Positions 1 through 8,192 of a stretch of 38,628 nt of DNA are shown piece after piece (position 1 is the stretch's first letter; the number at the start of each line of letters is the position of its first letter). The stretch comes from Lachnospiraceae bacterium. GTDB taxonomy: Bacteria; Bacillota; Clostridia; Lachnospirales; Lachnospiraceae. The stretch is from contig JALESO010000035.1 in the NCBI GenBank assembly GCA_022781925.1, positions 1-38,628 on the forward strand, read 5' to 3'. The position numbers and the translations under genes are program-made. The notes beneath the pieces are model-generated. The model was not told the DNA's origin and ran no database searches. It saw only the letters and a list, made by a program, of their open reading frames with translations.

Positions 1-3
1 TGT

Positions 4-219
4 TTTATCTCAGTCAGAGTCTGCACTCGGGCTGAGTTCAAGTCGAACGCATGTGAGACTTGGTGCGTGATTCTGGTCAGCGTAAGCTGACATATTCTTC
101 TCAGAATCACTGCACATCCTTGCGGAGCGTTTATCTCAGTCGGAGATTGAACTCCCACTAAGAAAGATTTGTTATTACTCGCCACTTGCAGAAGTGGGAG
201 TCTCAACTCAGACTGAGAT
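4..219. repeat. Structured repeat element, copy 1
   Basis: Non-coding stretch with stacked hairpins. Hairpin I is CAAGTC 39-44 with GACTTG 57-62. Hairpin II has an outer 9-bp stem, GTGATTCTG 67-75 with CAGAATCAC 102-110, an inner stem GTCAGC 76-81 with GCTGAC 86-91, and a one-sided bulge ATATTCTTCT at 92-101. Hairpin III is closed by ATCTCAGTC 133-141 with GACTGAGAT 211-219 and holds a GGAG/CTCC stem-loop and CCACTT/AAGTGG (182-187/192-197). ATCTCAGTC also occurs at 7-15, so alternative pairing is possible. A second element at 19833-20009 has the same order of hairpins, the same bulge sequence and different but complementary stems. Whether it is a small mobile element or an RNA, and on which strand, is unknown. 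Confidence 0.65.
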
Positions 220-238
220 GAAATTACATACAGATTTT

Positions 239-246
239 ATTATACA
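239..246 (-). promoter_or_regulatory. Possible extended -10 promoter reading into element 1
   Basis: On the minus strand the sequence is TGTATAAT, an extended -10 box (TG adjoining TATAAT), about 20 bases before the element. No convincing -35 hexamer sits upstream. If active, it would transcribe the minus strand of element 1. The second copy of the element does not have an obvious equivalent, so this may be chance. Confidence 0.3.
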
Positions 247-311
247 ACCTCTTCCGCCAGAAATCTACTTTTTTTTCATCAATCAATGACTTTTTTCAAA
301 ATAATATATGT

Positions 312-1241
312 TCAAGCAAACGCAATCATCATAATGACCGGAACCGTGATCACACTGAACAGGGTCGTCATAAATACGGAACGGCCAGCCCCGGTTGTAT
401 TTGTGCCGTACTGCTCTGTGATCATGGACTGCGCAGAAGAAGCCGGAAGCGCAGCGGTCAGGATCATGACATTTTTCAGGGTATCATCCAGTGCAACCGG
501 GACGATCCGTAATATACCAAGGATCAGTAGCGGAAATGCGATCTGTTTTATCAGTGTCAGAAGTATCATCTTGCGATCCTGGAAAACCGCCTTTACCGGA
601 AGTCTGGAAAGAGACAGTCCGACCACCAGCATGGACATTCCGCTTGTGATATTTGACAGATATGACAGCAGTTTTCCGAGTACATCCGGCATCGGGATCT
701 GCAGGATACACACGATAAATCCAAGGATTACCGCGATATTGATATTGTTCAACACCATTTTCCGGATACTTAACTTTTCCCGGATCGGATACTTCCAGGT
801 GAGCAGTTTGATCCCAACGGAAAAGATCAGAAAATTGCTGACCACATTTCCCAGAGCCATCAGAAACATTCCCTTACCGCCGAATATTGACAGTGCAAGT
901 GGGATTCCCATGAAGCCATTGTTGGAAAACAGCATGCAGTAGATCCACACACCCTGATCCAGATCCGCGACTTTCATGACCCGGACCAGTAACAGACCGA
1001 TCAGGAACGCGCACAGATGCACCAGGATGATCGTCACAAAAGTCTGGATGCCGTAAGCGAACAACTGCGACCGGTCCTGATCAATGATGGAACAGAATAC
1101 CGTTACCGGCATCGTCACTTTTAAAACCAGTGTGGAAAAATCCGGAATGCTTTCTTTATGGATGATGTTTCTTTTTCCTAATATAAAGCCCAGGACGATC
1201 AGGGCAAACAGTAAAAATACGCTTGTGGCTACGACGGTCAT
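312..1241 (-). CDS. AEC-family transporter (auxin efflux carrier / malate permease type)
   Basis: The 309-residue hydrophobic protein has about ten predicted membrane segments in the two-bundle AEC arrangement. Recognisable features are the Asn/Gly-rich stretch FSNNGFMGIPLALSIFG near residue 105, typical of the first bundle, and the C-terminal LPASSAQSMITEQYG near residue 270. The family exports or exchanges small organic anions (malate, malonate) in bacteria; the substrate here cannot be told. It is the last gene of a three-gene minus-strand group, starting 14 bases after the 76-aa gene. No clear intrinsic terminator follows. The family call is good; the substrate is open. Confidence 0.9.
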   Translation of the reverse strand: MTVVATSVFLLFALIVLGFILGKRNIIHKESIPDFSTLVLKVTMPVTVFCSIIDQDRSQLFAYGIQTFVTIILVHLCAFLIGLLLVRVMKVADLDQGVWIYCMLFSNNGFMGIPLALSIFGGKGMFLMALGNVVSNFLIFSVGIKLLTWKYPIREKLSIRKMVLNNINIAVILGFIVCILQIPMPDVLGKLLSYLSNITSGMSMLVVGLSLSRLPVKAVFQDRKMILLTLIKQIAFPLLILGILRIVPVALDDTLKNVMILTAALPASSAQSMITEQYGTNTTGAGRSVFMTTLFSVITVPVIMMIAFA

Positions 1242-1255
1242 ATGGGTTCCTCTCT

Positions 1256-1486
1256 TTACTCGTCAAACTCTACGATAACGTAATATCCTTTCGGTGTTTC
1301 TTTGACCTCAACCACGGTGCCCTCCCGTGATTTCAGGCGTTCACGAAATTCGTAGTTGGCAGACATGGCATAGGCTTTTCCCAGTGTGTAATACCAGGAG
1401 TTTGGCAGTTTGCTCTCAGTTACAGGAAGGACATCCCCCACTTCCAGAAGTCCTGTCCGCTCCATTTTAAATTCCATTCTACGCAT
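1256..1486 (-). CDS. Conserved small protein of unknown function (76 aa)
   Basis: The small soluble protein has alternating charged and hydrophobic residues and a C-terminal half (VVEVKETPKGYYVIVEF) that reads as beta strands, suggesting a small beta-barrel or SH3-like fold. I do not recognise a named family. It lies 5 bases downstream of the DUF308 gene and 14 bases upstream of the AEC gene on the same strand, which supports real coding and co-transcription. The start is uncertain: Met codons at residues 1, 4 and 8 are all possible and none has a strong ribosome binding site. Confidence 0.7.
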   Translation of the reverse strand: MRRMEFKMERTGLLEVGDVLPVTESKLPNSWYYTLGKAYAMSANYEFRERLKSREGTVVEVKETPKGYYVIVEFDE

Positions 1487-1491
1487 AATGC

Positions 1492-2082
1492 CTAATCTTC
1501 TTCCTTATAATCTACATCAATGATGTCGTCTTCCGGATTGTGATAGCTTTTGTATGCTCTGCCGGCACGGCCGTTCAGCCACAGACCGCTGACACCGTCA
1601 TAGATCAGGATGATTCCCACTGCCATCATGCCGATCTCCAGTGCGAGCCAGGTGTGCAGCATCAGGATCACACCGATGATAATGGTAGCGATTGCCACCA
1701 GAAGTCCGAGCCACCACCGCGGACTGCTGCCTTTTTTTACTTCCAGGCAGAATACCAGATCTTTGAATCCGTGATATGCCAGCATCACACCGATCAGGAT
1801 CGGGATCAGTGATACGAACACACCCGGTCTTGCAAGGATCCAGATGCCAATGACCACGCAGACAACTGCCGGAAGCAGACGCACAGAACGTCCCAGCATT
1901 TCCTGGATACGGATTCCCTGGATCAGCAGGACAACGCCTGCTACTAATAACACAAAGCCTGCGATTCTGCACAAAGTTACGAGAATGGTTCCCGGCCAGA
2001 TGCAGAACATCACACCGAACACGATGCAGATGATGGATGTGATCATAGATTCTTTTTTGATTTTTTGAAATAATTCAGACAT
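1492..2082 (-). CDS. DUF308 (HdeD-like) membrane protein
   Basis: The 196-residue protein has six hydrophobic segments grouped as pairs, starting near residues 14, 36, 66, 89, 119 and 145. This matches the short-helix repeat of the DUF308/HdeD family (ARPGVFVSLIPILIGVMLAYHGFKDL is the conserved core read here). The tail is acidic (NPEDDIIDVDYKEED) and probably cytoplasmic. HdeD is linked to acid stress in E. coli; in Firmicutes the role is unknown. The start is preceded by GGGAGGAGG at good spacing. It is the first gene of a three-gene group. Confidence 0.85.
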   Translation of the reverse strand: MSELFQKIKKESMITSIICIVFGVMFCIWPGTILVTLCRIAGFVLLVAGVVLLIQGIRIQEMLGRSVRLLPAVVCVVIGIWILARPGVFVSLIPILIGVMLAYHGFKDLVFCLEVKKGSSPRWWLGLLVAIATIIIGVILMLHTWLALEIGMMAVGIILIYDGVSGLWLNGRAGRAYKSYHNPEDDIIDVDYKEED

Positions 2083-2209
2083 ATTTGTCCTCCTCCCAGC
2101 CCGTTTAAAAACAGGCTATTTATCATAGTAACACACAAATTTTTGTAAAATATAGAAATGCTCTTCAAATAGTTCCGTCTGATGAATGGGTATTTTTGCA
2201 ACTTACCAT

Positions 2210-2689
2210 TTACTCTGCCCGGATATCCGCCAGCTGTGCATTTGTCACATCAACCAGCTCCTGTGGGTTCATTTTCAGGGTAAGTCCGATGCGGCCTCCA
2301 CTGACATAAATTTCCGCAATGTTTTTTGCACTCTCATCTATCACCGTTGGAAACTGCTTTTTCATACCGAGGGGTGAGCAGCCGCCCCGGACATAACCGG
2401 TGATCTTTGTGATATCTTTCACATGGATCATCTCCACGGACTTTTCACCCACGGCGCGGGCAGCTTTTTTCAGGTCTACTTCGCATGCGATCGGAAGCAC
2501 AAACACATAATACTGTCTGCTTTTTCCCTGCATGACCAGTGTCTTGTAGGATGCCTCCACCGGTGCACCGGTGATCTCCGCACAGTGCATGCCGTCGATA
2601 AATTCGTCTACTTCATAAGTCAGTGCCTCGTATGGGATTTTCTTTTTATCCAGCATACGCATGGCATTTGTTTTCGCTTCTTTTCCCAA
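2210..2689 (-). CDS. ybaK: YbaK/EbsC-type aminoacyl-tRNA deacylase (Cys-tRNA(Pro)/Cys-tRNA(Cys) deacylase)
   Basis: The family hydrolyses Cys mischarged on tRNA(Pro) by prolyl-tRNA synthetase. The sequence KTNAMRMLDKKKIPYEAL, the central KTLV...YYVFVLP block with its conserved Lys, and GYVRGGCSPLGMKKQFPTVID are YbaK signatures. The open frame extends back to an ATG at 2746, inside the preceding RND gene. I choose a TTG at 2689 because AAGGA lies 6 bases before it, because it removes the overlap with the RND stop at 2715, and because homologues start just before KTNAMRML. Length from this start (159 aa) fits the family. The gene follows the RND gene closely and may be co-transcribed. Confidence 0.88.
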   Translation of the reverse strand: MGKEAKTNAMRMLDKKKIPYEALTYEVDEFIDGMHCAEITGAPVEASYKTLVMQGKSRQYYVFVLPIACEVDLKKAARAVGEKSVEMIHVKDITKITGYVRGGCSPLGMKKQFPTVIDESAKNIAEIYVSGGRIGLTLKMNPQELVDVTNAQLADIRAE

Positions 2690-2714
2690 ATTGATTCCTT
2701 CTTTCAAATCTGAA

Positions 2715-5700
2715 TTATAATTTCTCGTCCAGAAGTTCTTCGTCACCGAGGTCTACTTTTTTCACTTCCCGACGGAACAGGATGTCGTAAAGTACCGGAA
2801 CAACGAACAGTGTCATCAATGTTGCATACAGCAATCCGCCGATCACGACGATGGCCATACCCCGGCTCATCTCTGCTGCAGCATCAGTGCTGAATACCAT
2901 GGTACACATTGCCAGTACCGTTGTCAACATGGTCATCAGGATCGGACGCATACGGGTTCTTCCGGTCTCCACCAGTGCTTCCCGTTTTTCCATGCCTTCC
3001 ATTCGTAACTGGTTCGCATAGTCAACAAATACGATACCGTTATTTACAACGATACCTGCCAGCATGAGGAAGCCCATCATAGCGGTCAGGGAAATCTCCT
3101 GTCTGCCGATAAAGAGTCCCAGCAGACCACCGGTAAATGCCAGCGGAATCGTAAAGATGACGATGAACGGAGACAGCAGACTCTGGAACTGCGCCACCAT
3201 GATCAGGTAAATAAAGGCAATCGCCAGACCGATCATCAGGAAAATATCGTTCATGGCATTCATGACTTCCGTACTTTCTCCGGCAATCTCAAGGGTATAA
3301 CCATCCGGCAGTTCATAGCCGTCCAGTTTGTCCTGTAAGGTACGGGACAATAATGTGGTATTATAACCATCTTCTGTCTCCGCAGTCACACTGATGTATG
3401 TTTTCTGGTTATCTCTTTGAATAGAAGCAAGGCTCACACCTTCGCTCATAGTTGCAAACTCACTGAGTTTGTGCGTTTCTGTCTCTGTGGTGCCATCCGC
3501 ATTCTGCTTATCCACGGAAAATTCATAGTCCATCAGAGAATCCACATCTATGACATCATTTTCGTTGACGATCTCCACATCGTACTGTTTCCCATCCATG
3601 GTCAGTGTAGTTGCTGTCTTTTCCGTGGTCAGATTTCCGGCAAGTTCCTGATAGATCTGTGCCACCGTCAGCCCCTGCTCCATGGCTTTATCCTTGTCGA
3701 TGGTAAGCTGGATCGTCTTATCTCCGCTCTCCTGGCCGTTGGATACTTTGGTAAATCCCTTTACGTCAGATACGAGATCCATGACATCATTGCTGATTTC
3801 CAGCAGTTTGTCCGTGTCGCTTCCGTAAATGTTCACGGTCAGTCCACTTGCCATATAGGAGGACATATCCATATTGGAAGTAGAAACGCTGTAATCCTTA
3901 AATTTCAGGTCTTTGCAGATCTTCTCCAGCTGTTTTGCCACCTGGCTGTTGTCTTTTGCAGTTTCTTCATCTAATAATACAAATACATTCAGGTTGTGCG
4001 TGCCGCCACTGCTGGTCAGCATGGAAGAGGCACTGCCGGAAGCACTGGAGGAACCGGAGATCATGCCGACGTAAGTAACGCCGTCAATGGCAGTTATTTT
4101 TTCCATCGCCTGATCTGCCAGCGCAAAGGTCTCATCATCCGTCAGTTTTTCATCTGCTTCCAGTGTCACAGACATCTGATCTCCGCCCATTTTCGGGAAC
4201 AGGATCATACCGGTGTTCACTGCCTTATACGCACATCCTGCCAGAAGACCGACGGCGATGAGCAGTGGAACAAATTTTTTCCGCAGACAGAAACGCAGTG
4301 CTTTTTCATATACATTCAGCACCTTGTCCAGCAGTTTCTGCGGCTTCGGCTCTGTATGACGCAGCATGGTGGAACTCATGGCCGGAACCACGGTCAGCGC
4401 GATCAGAAGACTCGCCACCAAACTGTACGCGATGGTCAGTGCCAGATCCACAAACAGTTCACGCACCAGACCATTGACAAAAATGATCGGTAAAAATACG
4501 CAGATGGTTGTCAGTGTGGAGGATGCGATGGCTCCTGCTACCTGCTTTGCACCCATGACTGCTGCCCGGGCCGACGGTACGCCAAGACCTCGCAACCGGT
4601 AAATATTTTCAATAACAACAATGGAGTTGTCCACCAGCATCCCTATGCCCAGTGCCAGTCCCGACAACGAGATCAGGTTTAAGGTCACACCGCTGAAATA
4701 CATCAGCACAATGGCCACAAGCACACTCAGCGGAATACTGAACGCCACGACAATGGTCGGTTTGATGGAACGCAGGAAGATTGCAAGCACAATGATTGCA
4801 AGAATTGCGCCCATGATCAGGTTGGACAATACGTTATTCACGATCAGATCTATGTAATCCCCCTGATCCATCAGACTTGTGATATGCAGTCCATCATACT
4901 CTTTTTCCAGCTGGCTGATGGCCGCACCGCAGGTATCGGACACATCTGCGGTTCCCGCCGTGCTGGATTTTGAAACAGAAAGAACGATACCGTACCGTCC
5001 GTTTACTTTCGCATAGGCATCTCCGGAATTGTCGATCCATGTGACATCCGCCACATCAGACACCCGGACATCCCCGATTCCTTCAATATTACATAATACG
5101 GAGGATTCCAGTTCTCCCTCAGAAGCATACTCGTCGCCCACTTTCAGCAGATACTGATCTTCCCCCTGATAAATATAGCCCGCAGGCATCGCAAAATTCT
5201 GTGCATACAGCAGCTGGGATAAGGTATCCAGACTCAGCAGTGCATCGAGATTTGCATTTTTCAGTGCGGTATCTCTGCCCTGTTCATAGGAAGACTGTGC
5301 ATCCGCCAGCTGTTCCTCACTGCTGCTGATCGCCGCCTGACCGTCTGCGATCTGAGCCGCTCCGGTACTGAAGCCAACGGCTGCGGAAATCTTGCCGGAT
5401 TCCAGTGCTTCATAATTATCTGTGGCCGCTTTGACCTGTTCGTTCACCTGATCCACGATGGCCTGTGCCGCCTGAATTTCAACAGCCAGATTGGCAAGTT
5501 CTGTATCAATCTGCGGCAGACGGGTATTCACAATCTGATCCAGCTGCTTCAGATTGTCTGCGGTCAGTGATGCCGCTGCATCCGACTGGCCGATCTGCTT
5601 CATAAAAGCAGTCAGTGCTTCCAGTTTTTTCGGATTTTTCAACGCATCAGAAATATCTGTCGGATAGGCCCACGCATCCATTCCATATCCGGATGCCATG

Positions 5701-6605
5701 CTTCGAATGGAAGCAAAACTTTCATTGATCTGCTCATACTGTGCTTCAATACCGGCATCGGTATACGCTTTCTTCTCTGTCTCCAGTGCCATTTTAGAAG
5801 CCTGAAGTCCTGCAAGCTGAGCATTGTATGCGGACTGTGTCGCTACGGCAGCATCCACCGCCTTGCTGGTCTGCGCCAGTTCACTGGTGGTGGAATCCTG
5901 CTGCTCCTGTAATGCTTTCTGAGAACTTTCCAGCTGGGATCTTGCACTGCTCAACTGACTCTTTGCATCATCAATCTGGGATTTCGCATCCGCCAGCTGG
6001 TCATCCACATAGCCCGCCAGCCGGTCATTCAGTGCATCGATTTTCTCCTGATTCAACCGAACTTCTACTGTTTTCTCAATCGCTCCGGTGGTATTGACAC
6101 TTGCCACGCCGTTCTGACGCTCCATGGTCGGCACAACGGTATTTTCCACAAAATCACTGAGTTCGTAGATGTCCTTTCCTTCATAGTCCACGCTGGCGTA
6201 AATGACCGGCAGCATATCCATGGACACTTCCATGATCATCGGCTTTCCGGCGCCATCCGGCAGCGTGATCAGATCCAGTGCGTTGGACAGTTTGACCATG
6301 GCACTGTCCATGTTGGTGTCCTCTGCGAACTCCAGCATAACGGTACAGTAGTTTTCATTGGAGGTACTGGTGACATTCTCCACGCCATTGACCGTTCCAA
6401 GCCCGGATTCCAGTGGTTCCGTCACGGTACTCTCAATCTTGTCCGGAGACGCTCCCGGATAGGTAGTTACCACTACCACATACGGCAGAGAAAATTCCGG
6501 CAACAGATCTGTGGACATTCTGGTAAAACTTACCACACCCAGAATCAGACAGATCACCACCGCGACGAACACGGTATACGGTTTCTTTACGCTAAATTTT
6601 GACAT
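2715..6605 (-). CDS. RND-family exporter with a large coiled-coil insertion
   Basis: The 1296-residue protein has the HAE1/AcrB layout: TM1 near residues 10-28, a large extracellular loop, TM2-TM6, a second loop and TM7-TM12. The proton-relay helix reads GMLVDNSIVVIEN, one Asp followed by Asn rather than the Asp-Asp of AcrB. The second half has GIVVNNGIVFVDYAN and TRMRPILMT. It exceeds the usual ~1040 residues because about 265 residues, rich in Ala/Gln/Ser/Asp heptads (roughly 195-460), are inserted in the first loop between the RLNQEKIDAL block and the NFAMPAGYI block, which are nearly adjacent in AcrB. No membrane-fusion protein or outer-membrane factor gene is beside it. Substrates unknown; AAGGAAAG precedes the start. 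Confidence 0.93.
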   Translation of the reverse strand: MSKFSVKKPYTVFVAVVICLILGVVSFTRMSTDLLPEFSLPYVVVVTTYPGASPDKIESTVTEPLESGLGTVNGVENVTSTSNENYCTVMLEFAEDTNMDSAMVKLSNALDLITLPDGAGKPMIMEVSMDMLPVIYASVDYEGKDIYELSDFVENTVVPTMERQNGVASVNTTGAIEKTVEVRLNQEKIDALNDRLAGYVDDQLADAKSQIDDAKSQLSSARSQLESSQKALQEQQDSTTSELAQTSKAVDAAVATQSAYNAQLAGLQASKMALETEKKAYTDAGIEAQYEQINESFASIRSMASGYGMDAWAYPTDISDALKNPKKLEALTAFMKQIGQSDAAASLTADNLKQLDQIVNTRLPQIDTELANLAVEIQAAQAIVDQVNEQVKAATDNYEALESGKISAAVGFSTGAAQIADGQAAISSSEEQLADAQSSYEQGRDTALKNANLDALLSLDTLSQLLYAQNFAMPAGYIYQGEDQYLLKVGDEYASEGELESSVLCNIEGIGDVRVSDVADVTWIDNSGDAYAKVNGRYGIVLSVSKSSTAGTADVSDTCGAAISQLEKEYDGLHITSLMDQGDYIDLIVNNVLSNLIMGAILAIIVLAIFLRSIKPTIVVAFSIPLSVLVAIVLMYFSGVTLNLISLSGLALGIGMLVDNSIVVIENIYRLRGLGVPSARAAVMGAKQVAGAIASSTLTTICVFLPIIFVNGLVRELFVDLALTIAYSLVASLLIALTVVPAMSSTMLRHTEPKPQKLLDKVLNVYEKALRFCLRKKFVPLLIAVGLLAGCAYKAVNTGMILFPKMGGDQMSVTLEADEKLTDDETFALADQAMEKITAIDGVTYVGMISGSSSASGSASSMLTSSGGTHNLNVFVLLDEETAKDNSQVAKQLEKICKDLKFKDYSVSTSNMDMSSYMASGLTVNIYGSDTDKLLEISNDVMDLVSDVKGFTKVSNGQESGDKTIQLTIDKDKAMEQGLTVAQIYQELAGNLTTEKTATTLTMDGKQYDVEIVNENDVIDVDSLMDYEFSVDKQNADGTTETETHKLSEFATMSEGVSLASIQRDNQKTYISVTAETEDGYNTTLLSRTLQDKLDGYELPDGYTLEIAGESTEVMNAMNDIFLMIGLAIAFIYLIMVAQFQSLLSPFIVIFTIPLAFTGGLLGLFIGRQEISLTAMMGFLMLAGIVVNNGIVFVDYANQLRMEGMEKREALVETGRTRMRPILMTMLTTVLAMCTMVFSTDAAAEMSRGMAIVVIGGLLYATLMTLFVVPVLYDILFRREVKKVDLGDEELLDEKL

Positions 6606-6850
6606 TTCTTTCCTTCTTTCCAGTTCAATATTTCAGATTCTCACGCAAAATTGTTCTGCAAAAATCAACACCGCTTTACCGGATTTGATCACTTTTTCTG
6701 CAGGGACGTCTTGCCATTCTAACGAAACATTTTACCGTAAACTCAATTCCAGCTCAATCGCTTTGCCGGAATTTATACTTTTTTAACTTTTTTCATTCGC
6801 AGGAAACGGTTATCTGTATCACGTAACGTGCTGACAGGGTGGAATACCTT
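6606..6850. other. Intergenic region between the acetyltransferase and RND genes
   Basis: No gene is supported. On the minus strand a similar motif, TCCGGYAAAGCG, occurs twice about 75 bases apart (near 6675 and 6757), and the distal copy lies inside an imperfect inverted repeat AATTCC...GGAATT. These may be regulator sites for the RND gene or decayed coding sequence: one minus-strand frame is open on either side of a single TAA. I cannot decide between these readings. Confidence 0.3.
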
Positions 6851-7447
6851 CTACTTTATCTCTGTTCGCCTTGATGGTTCAAAGTTCCGGTACACCCTGC
6901 ACGGGTTTCCAATCGCCACACAATTTGCCGGGATAGAACGGGTTACTACACTTCCGGCACCGATCACGCTGTTTGTGCCAATGGTCACGCCTGGCAGGAT
7001 GATACAGCCGCCACCAATCCAGACATTGTCCTGAATCTCTACCGGCAATGCATACGTCCGAAAAAAGGGACTGTCTTTTTCCTGCCAGTTTTCCACCAGA
7101 CGTTCCTCCGGCAACACCGGATGAGAGGATGTATAGATCTGTACATTAGATGCGATCAGTACATTACTGCCGATGTGAATCCTTTCATTATCCACAAATG
7201 TACAGTTCATATTAATGATTACATTATCCCCCACAAAAATATTTTTCCCGTGGTCACAGTGAAATGGGCGATCTACCACCACATTTTCTCCGACATGGCC
7301 CATCAGTTCCCGTAAAATCCGGGTACGGTTTTCCATATTTCGCGGATCACACTGTGCATATTCGTTTGTCAATTCCCGTGCATGCGCAATCAGTTCCAGT
7401 GTATCTGCATCTGCTGTTTTTACAAAATCCTTTTCTTCGTAATACAT
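6851..7447 (-). CDS. Maltose/galactoside O-acetyltransferase-like enzyme (LbH fold)
   Basis: This is a left-handed beta-helix acetyltransferase of the Maa/LacA/NodL group, which moves acetyl from acetyl-CoA to a sugar hydroxyl. The N-terminal mac domain (RELTNEYAQCDPRN) is followed by hexapeptide turns (IFVGDNVIINMNCTFVD, IHIGSNVLIASNVQI) with the catalytic His in SSHPV, and ends with VWIGGGCIILPGVTIG and NPCRVYR. The ATG at 7447 is chosen over an upstream TTG because GGAGG sits 8 bases before it. It begins 45 bases after the cinA stop and may be co-transcribed with cinA. The acceptor sugar is not predictable. Confidence 0.92.
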   Translation of the reverse strand: MYYEEKDFVKTADADTLELIAHARELTNEYAQCDPRNMENRTRILRELMGHVGENVVVDRPFHCDHGKNIFVGDNVIINMNCTFVDNERIHIGSNVLIASNVQIYTSSHPVLPEERLVENWQEKDSPFFRTYALPVEIQDNVWIGGGCIILPGVTIGTNSVIGAGSVVTRSIPANCVAIGNPCRVYRNFEPSRRTEIK

Positions 7448-7491
7448 TCCTTGTTCCTCCTGTTTTTTCAAATATCAATAGCGCATCTTTC

Positions 7492-7998
7492 TTATCCGCA
7501 CCAAACACGCTTGCGAAGCAATAATTCCAGTTTTTCAAATACATACTCTGCATACATCTGCTTGATCTCATGACGGTTCCTGCCAGATACATCCGCATCC
7601 AGTTCAAAGGAATGTGCCTGCCCTCCGATACGGATGCAAAAATACACCTGTCCCTGCACACTGTCCGCATTGTTCGGATCCACATTTCCGGTGGTTCCGG
7701 TGATGCCGATGGCAATATCTGTGTGCAGTTTCTCCTGTGCGGTTTTCGCCATCGCCTCCGCACATTCTCCGGAATACACACCATACTGCTCAATCACATT
7801 CGCATCCACACCGATCAGAATCTTCGTTTCATTCAGATAAGTAACAAATCCTCCCGGAAAAATCGCAGATGCTCCTTCCGTATCCGTGATCATGGATGCA
7901 ATCAGACCGGAGGTACAGCTCTCCATGGTGGAAATCGTTGTATGCGTTTCTATTAATTTTTTTACAATATCATCCGCTTGTTTTCTGTTCTGTTCCAT
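7492..7998 (-). CDS. CinA C-terminal domain protein, nicotinamide-nucleotide amidase (PncC)
   Basis: This is the 168-residue stand-alone CinA C-terminal domain. Homologues deamidate NMN to NaMN in the pyridine nucleotide cycle. Signatures visible are TMESCTSGLIASMITD near residue 23, FPGGFVTYLNETKILIGV, the GVYSGECAEAMA helix and IGITGTTG, all in canonical order. It lacks the N-terminal molybdopterin-binding-like domain of full CinA/competence proteins. The start has only a weak purine-rich site (AAGAAAG). NMN salvage is relevant to the NAD-consuming sirtuin elsewhere in the window, but no direct link is shown. Confidence 0.9.
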   Translation of the reverse strand: MEQNRKQADDIVKKLIETHTTISTMESCTSGLIASMITDTEGASAIFPGGFVTYLNETKILIGVDANVIEQYGVYSGECAEAMAKTAQEKLHTDIAIGITGTTGNVDPNNADSVQGQVYFCIRIGGQAHSFELDADVSGRNRHEIKQMYAEYVFEKLELLLRKRVWCG

Positions 7999-8107
7999 TT
8001 TATTTTTTCACATTCTTTCTTAAAGATCATCATAAAACGGGAATTTTCCATATAGATTCCTGTCTTCCTCATTCTATCTGATTTTTGATTGTTATACAAC
8101 TGTACAC

Positions 8108-8158
8108 AAAAATCTCCCTGATTTCTGCCATCTTTCCGTCAGGCATATTTAGGGAGAT
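8108..8158 (-). terminator. Intrinsic terminator of the ssu-like operon
   Basis: On the minus strand ATCTCCCT pairs with AGGGAGAT (8151-8158 with 8112-8119), with an inner TGCC/GGCA stem, followed directly by a run of T (8108-8112). It lies 35 bases after the ssuB stop and closes the operon. Confidence 0.85.
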
Positions 8159-8192
8159 CTTATTATAGGAAACAAATTGTGTGGATTTTCTG

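Noticed and set aside
4..219. CRISPR array or tRNA-like element
   Set aside because: ATCTCAGTC repeats only twice in direct orientation without regular spacers, and the sequence has no T-loop or acceptor arm of a tRNA.
3417..4493. Long plus-strand open frames opposite the RND gene
   Set aside because: They are antisense shadows of a clearly coding gene, with Cys/His/Arg-rich content typical of such frames.
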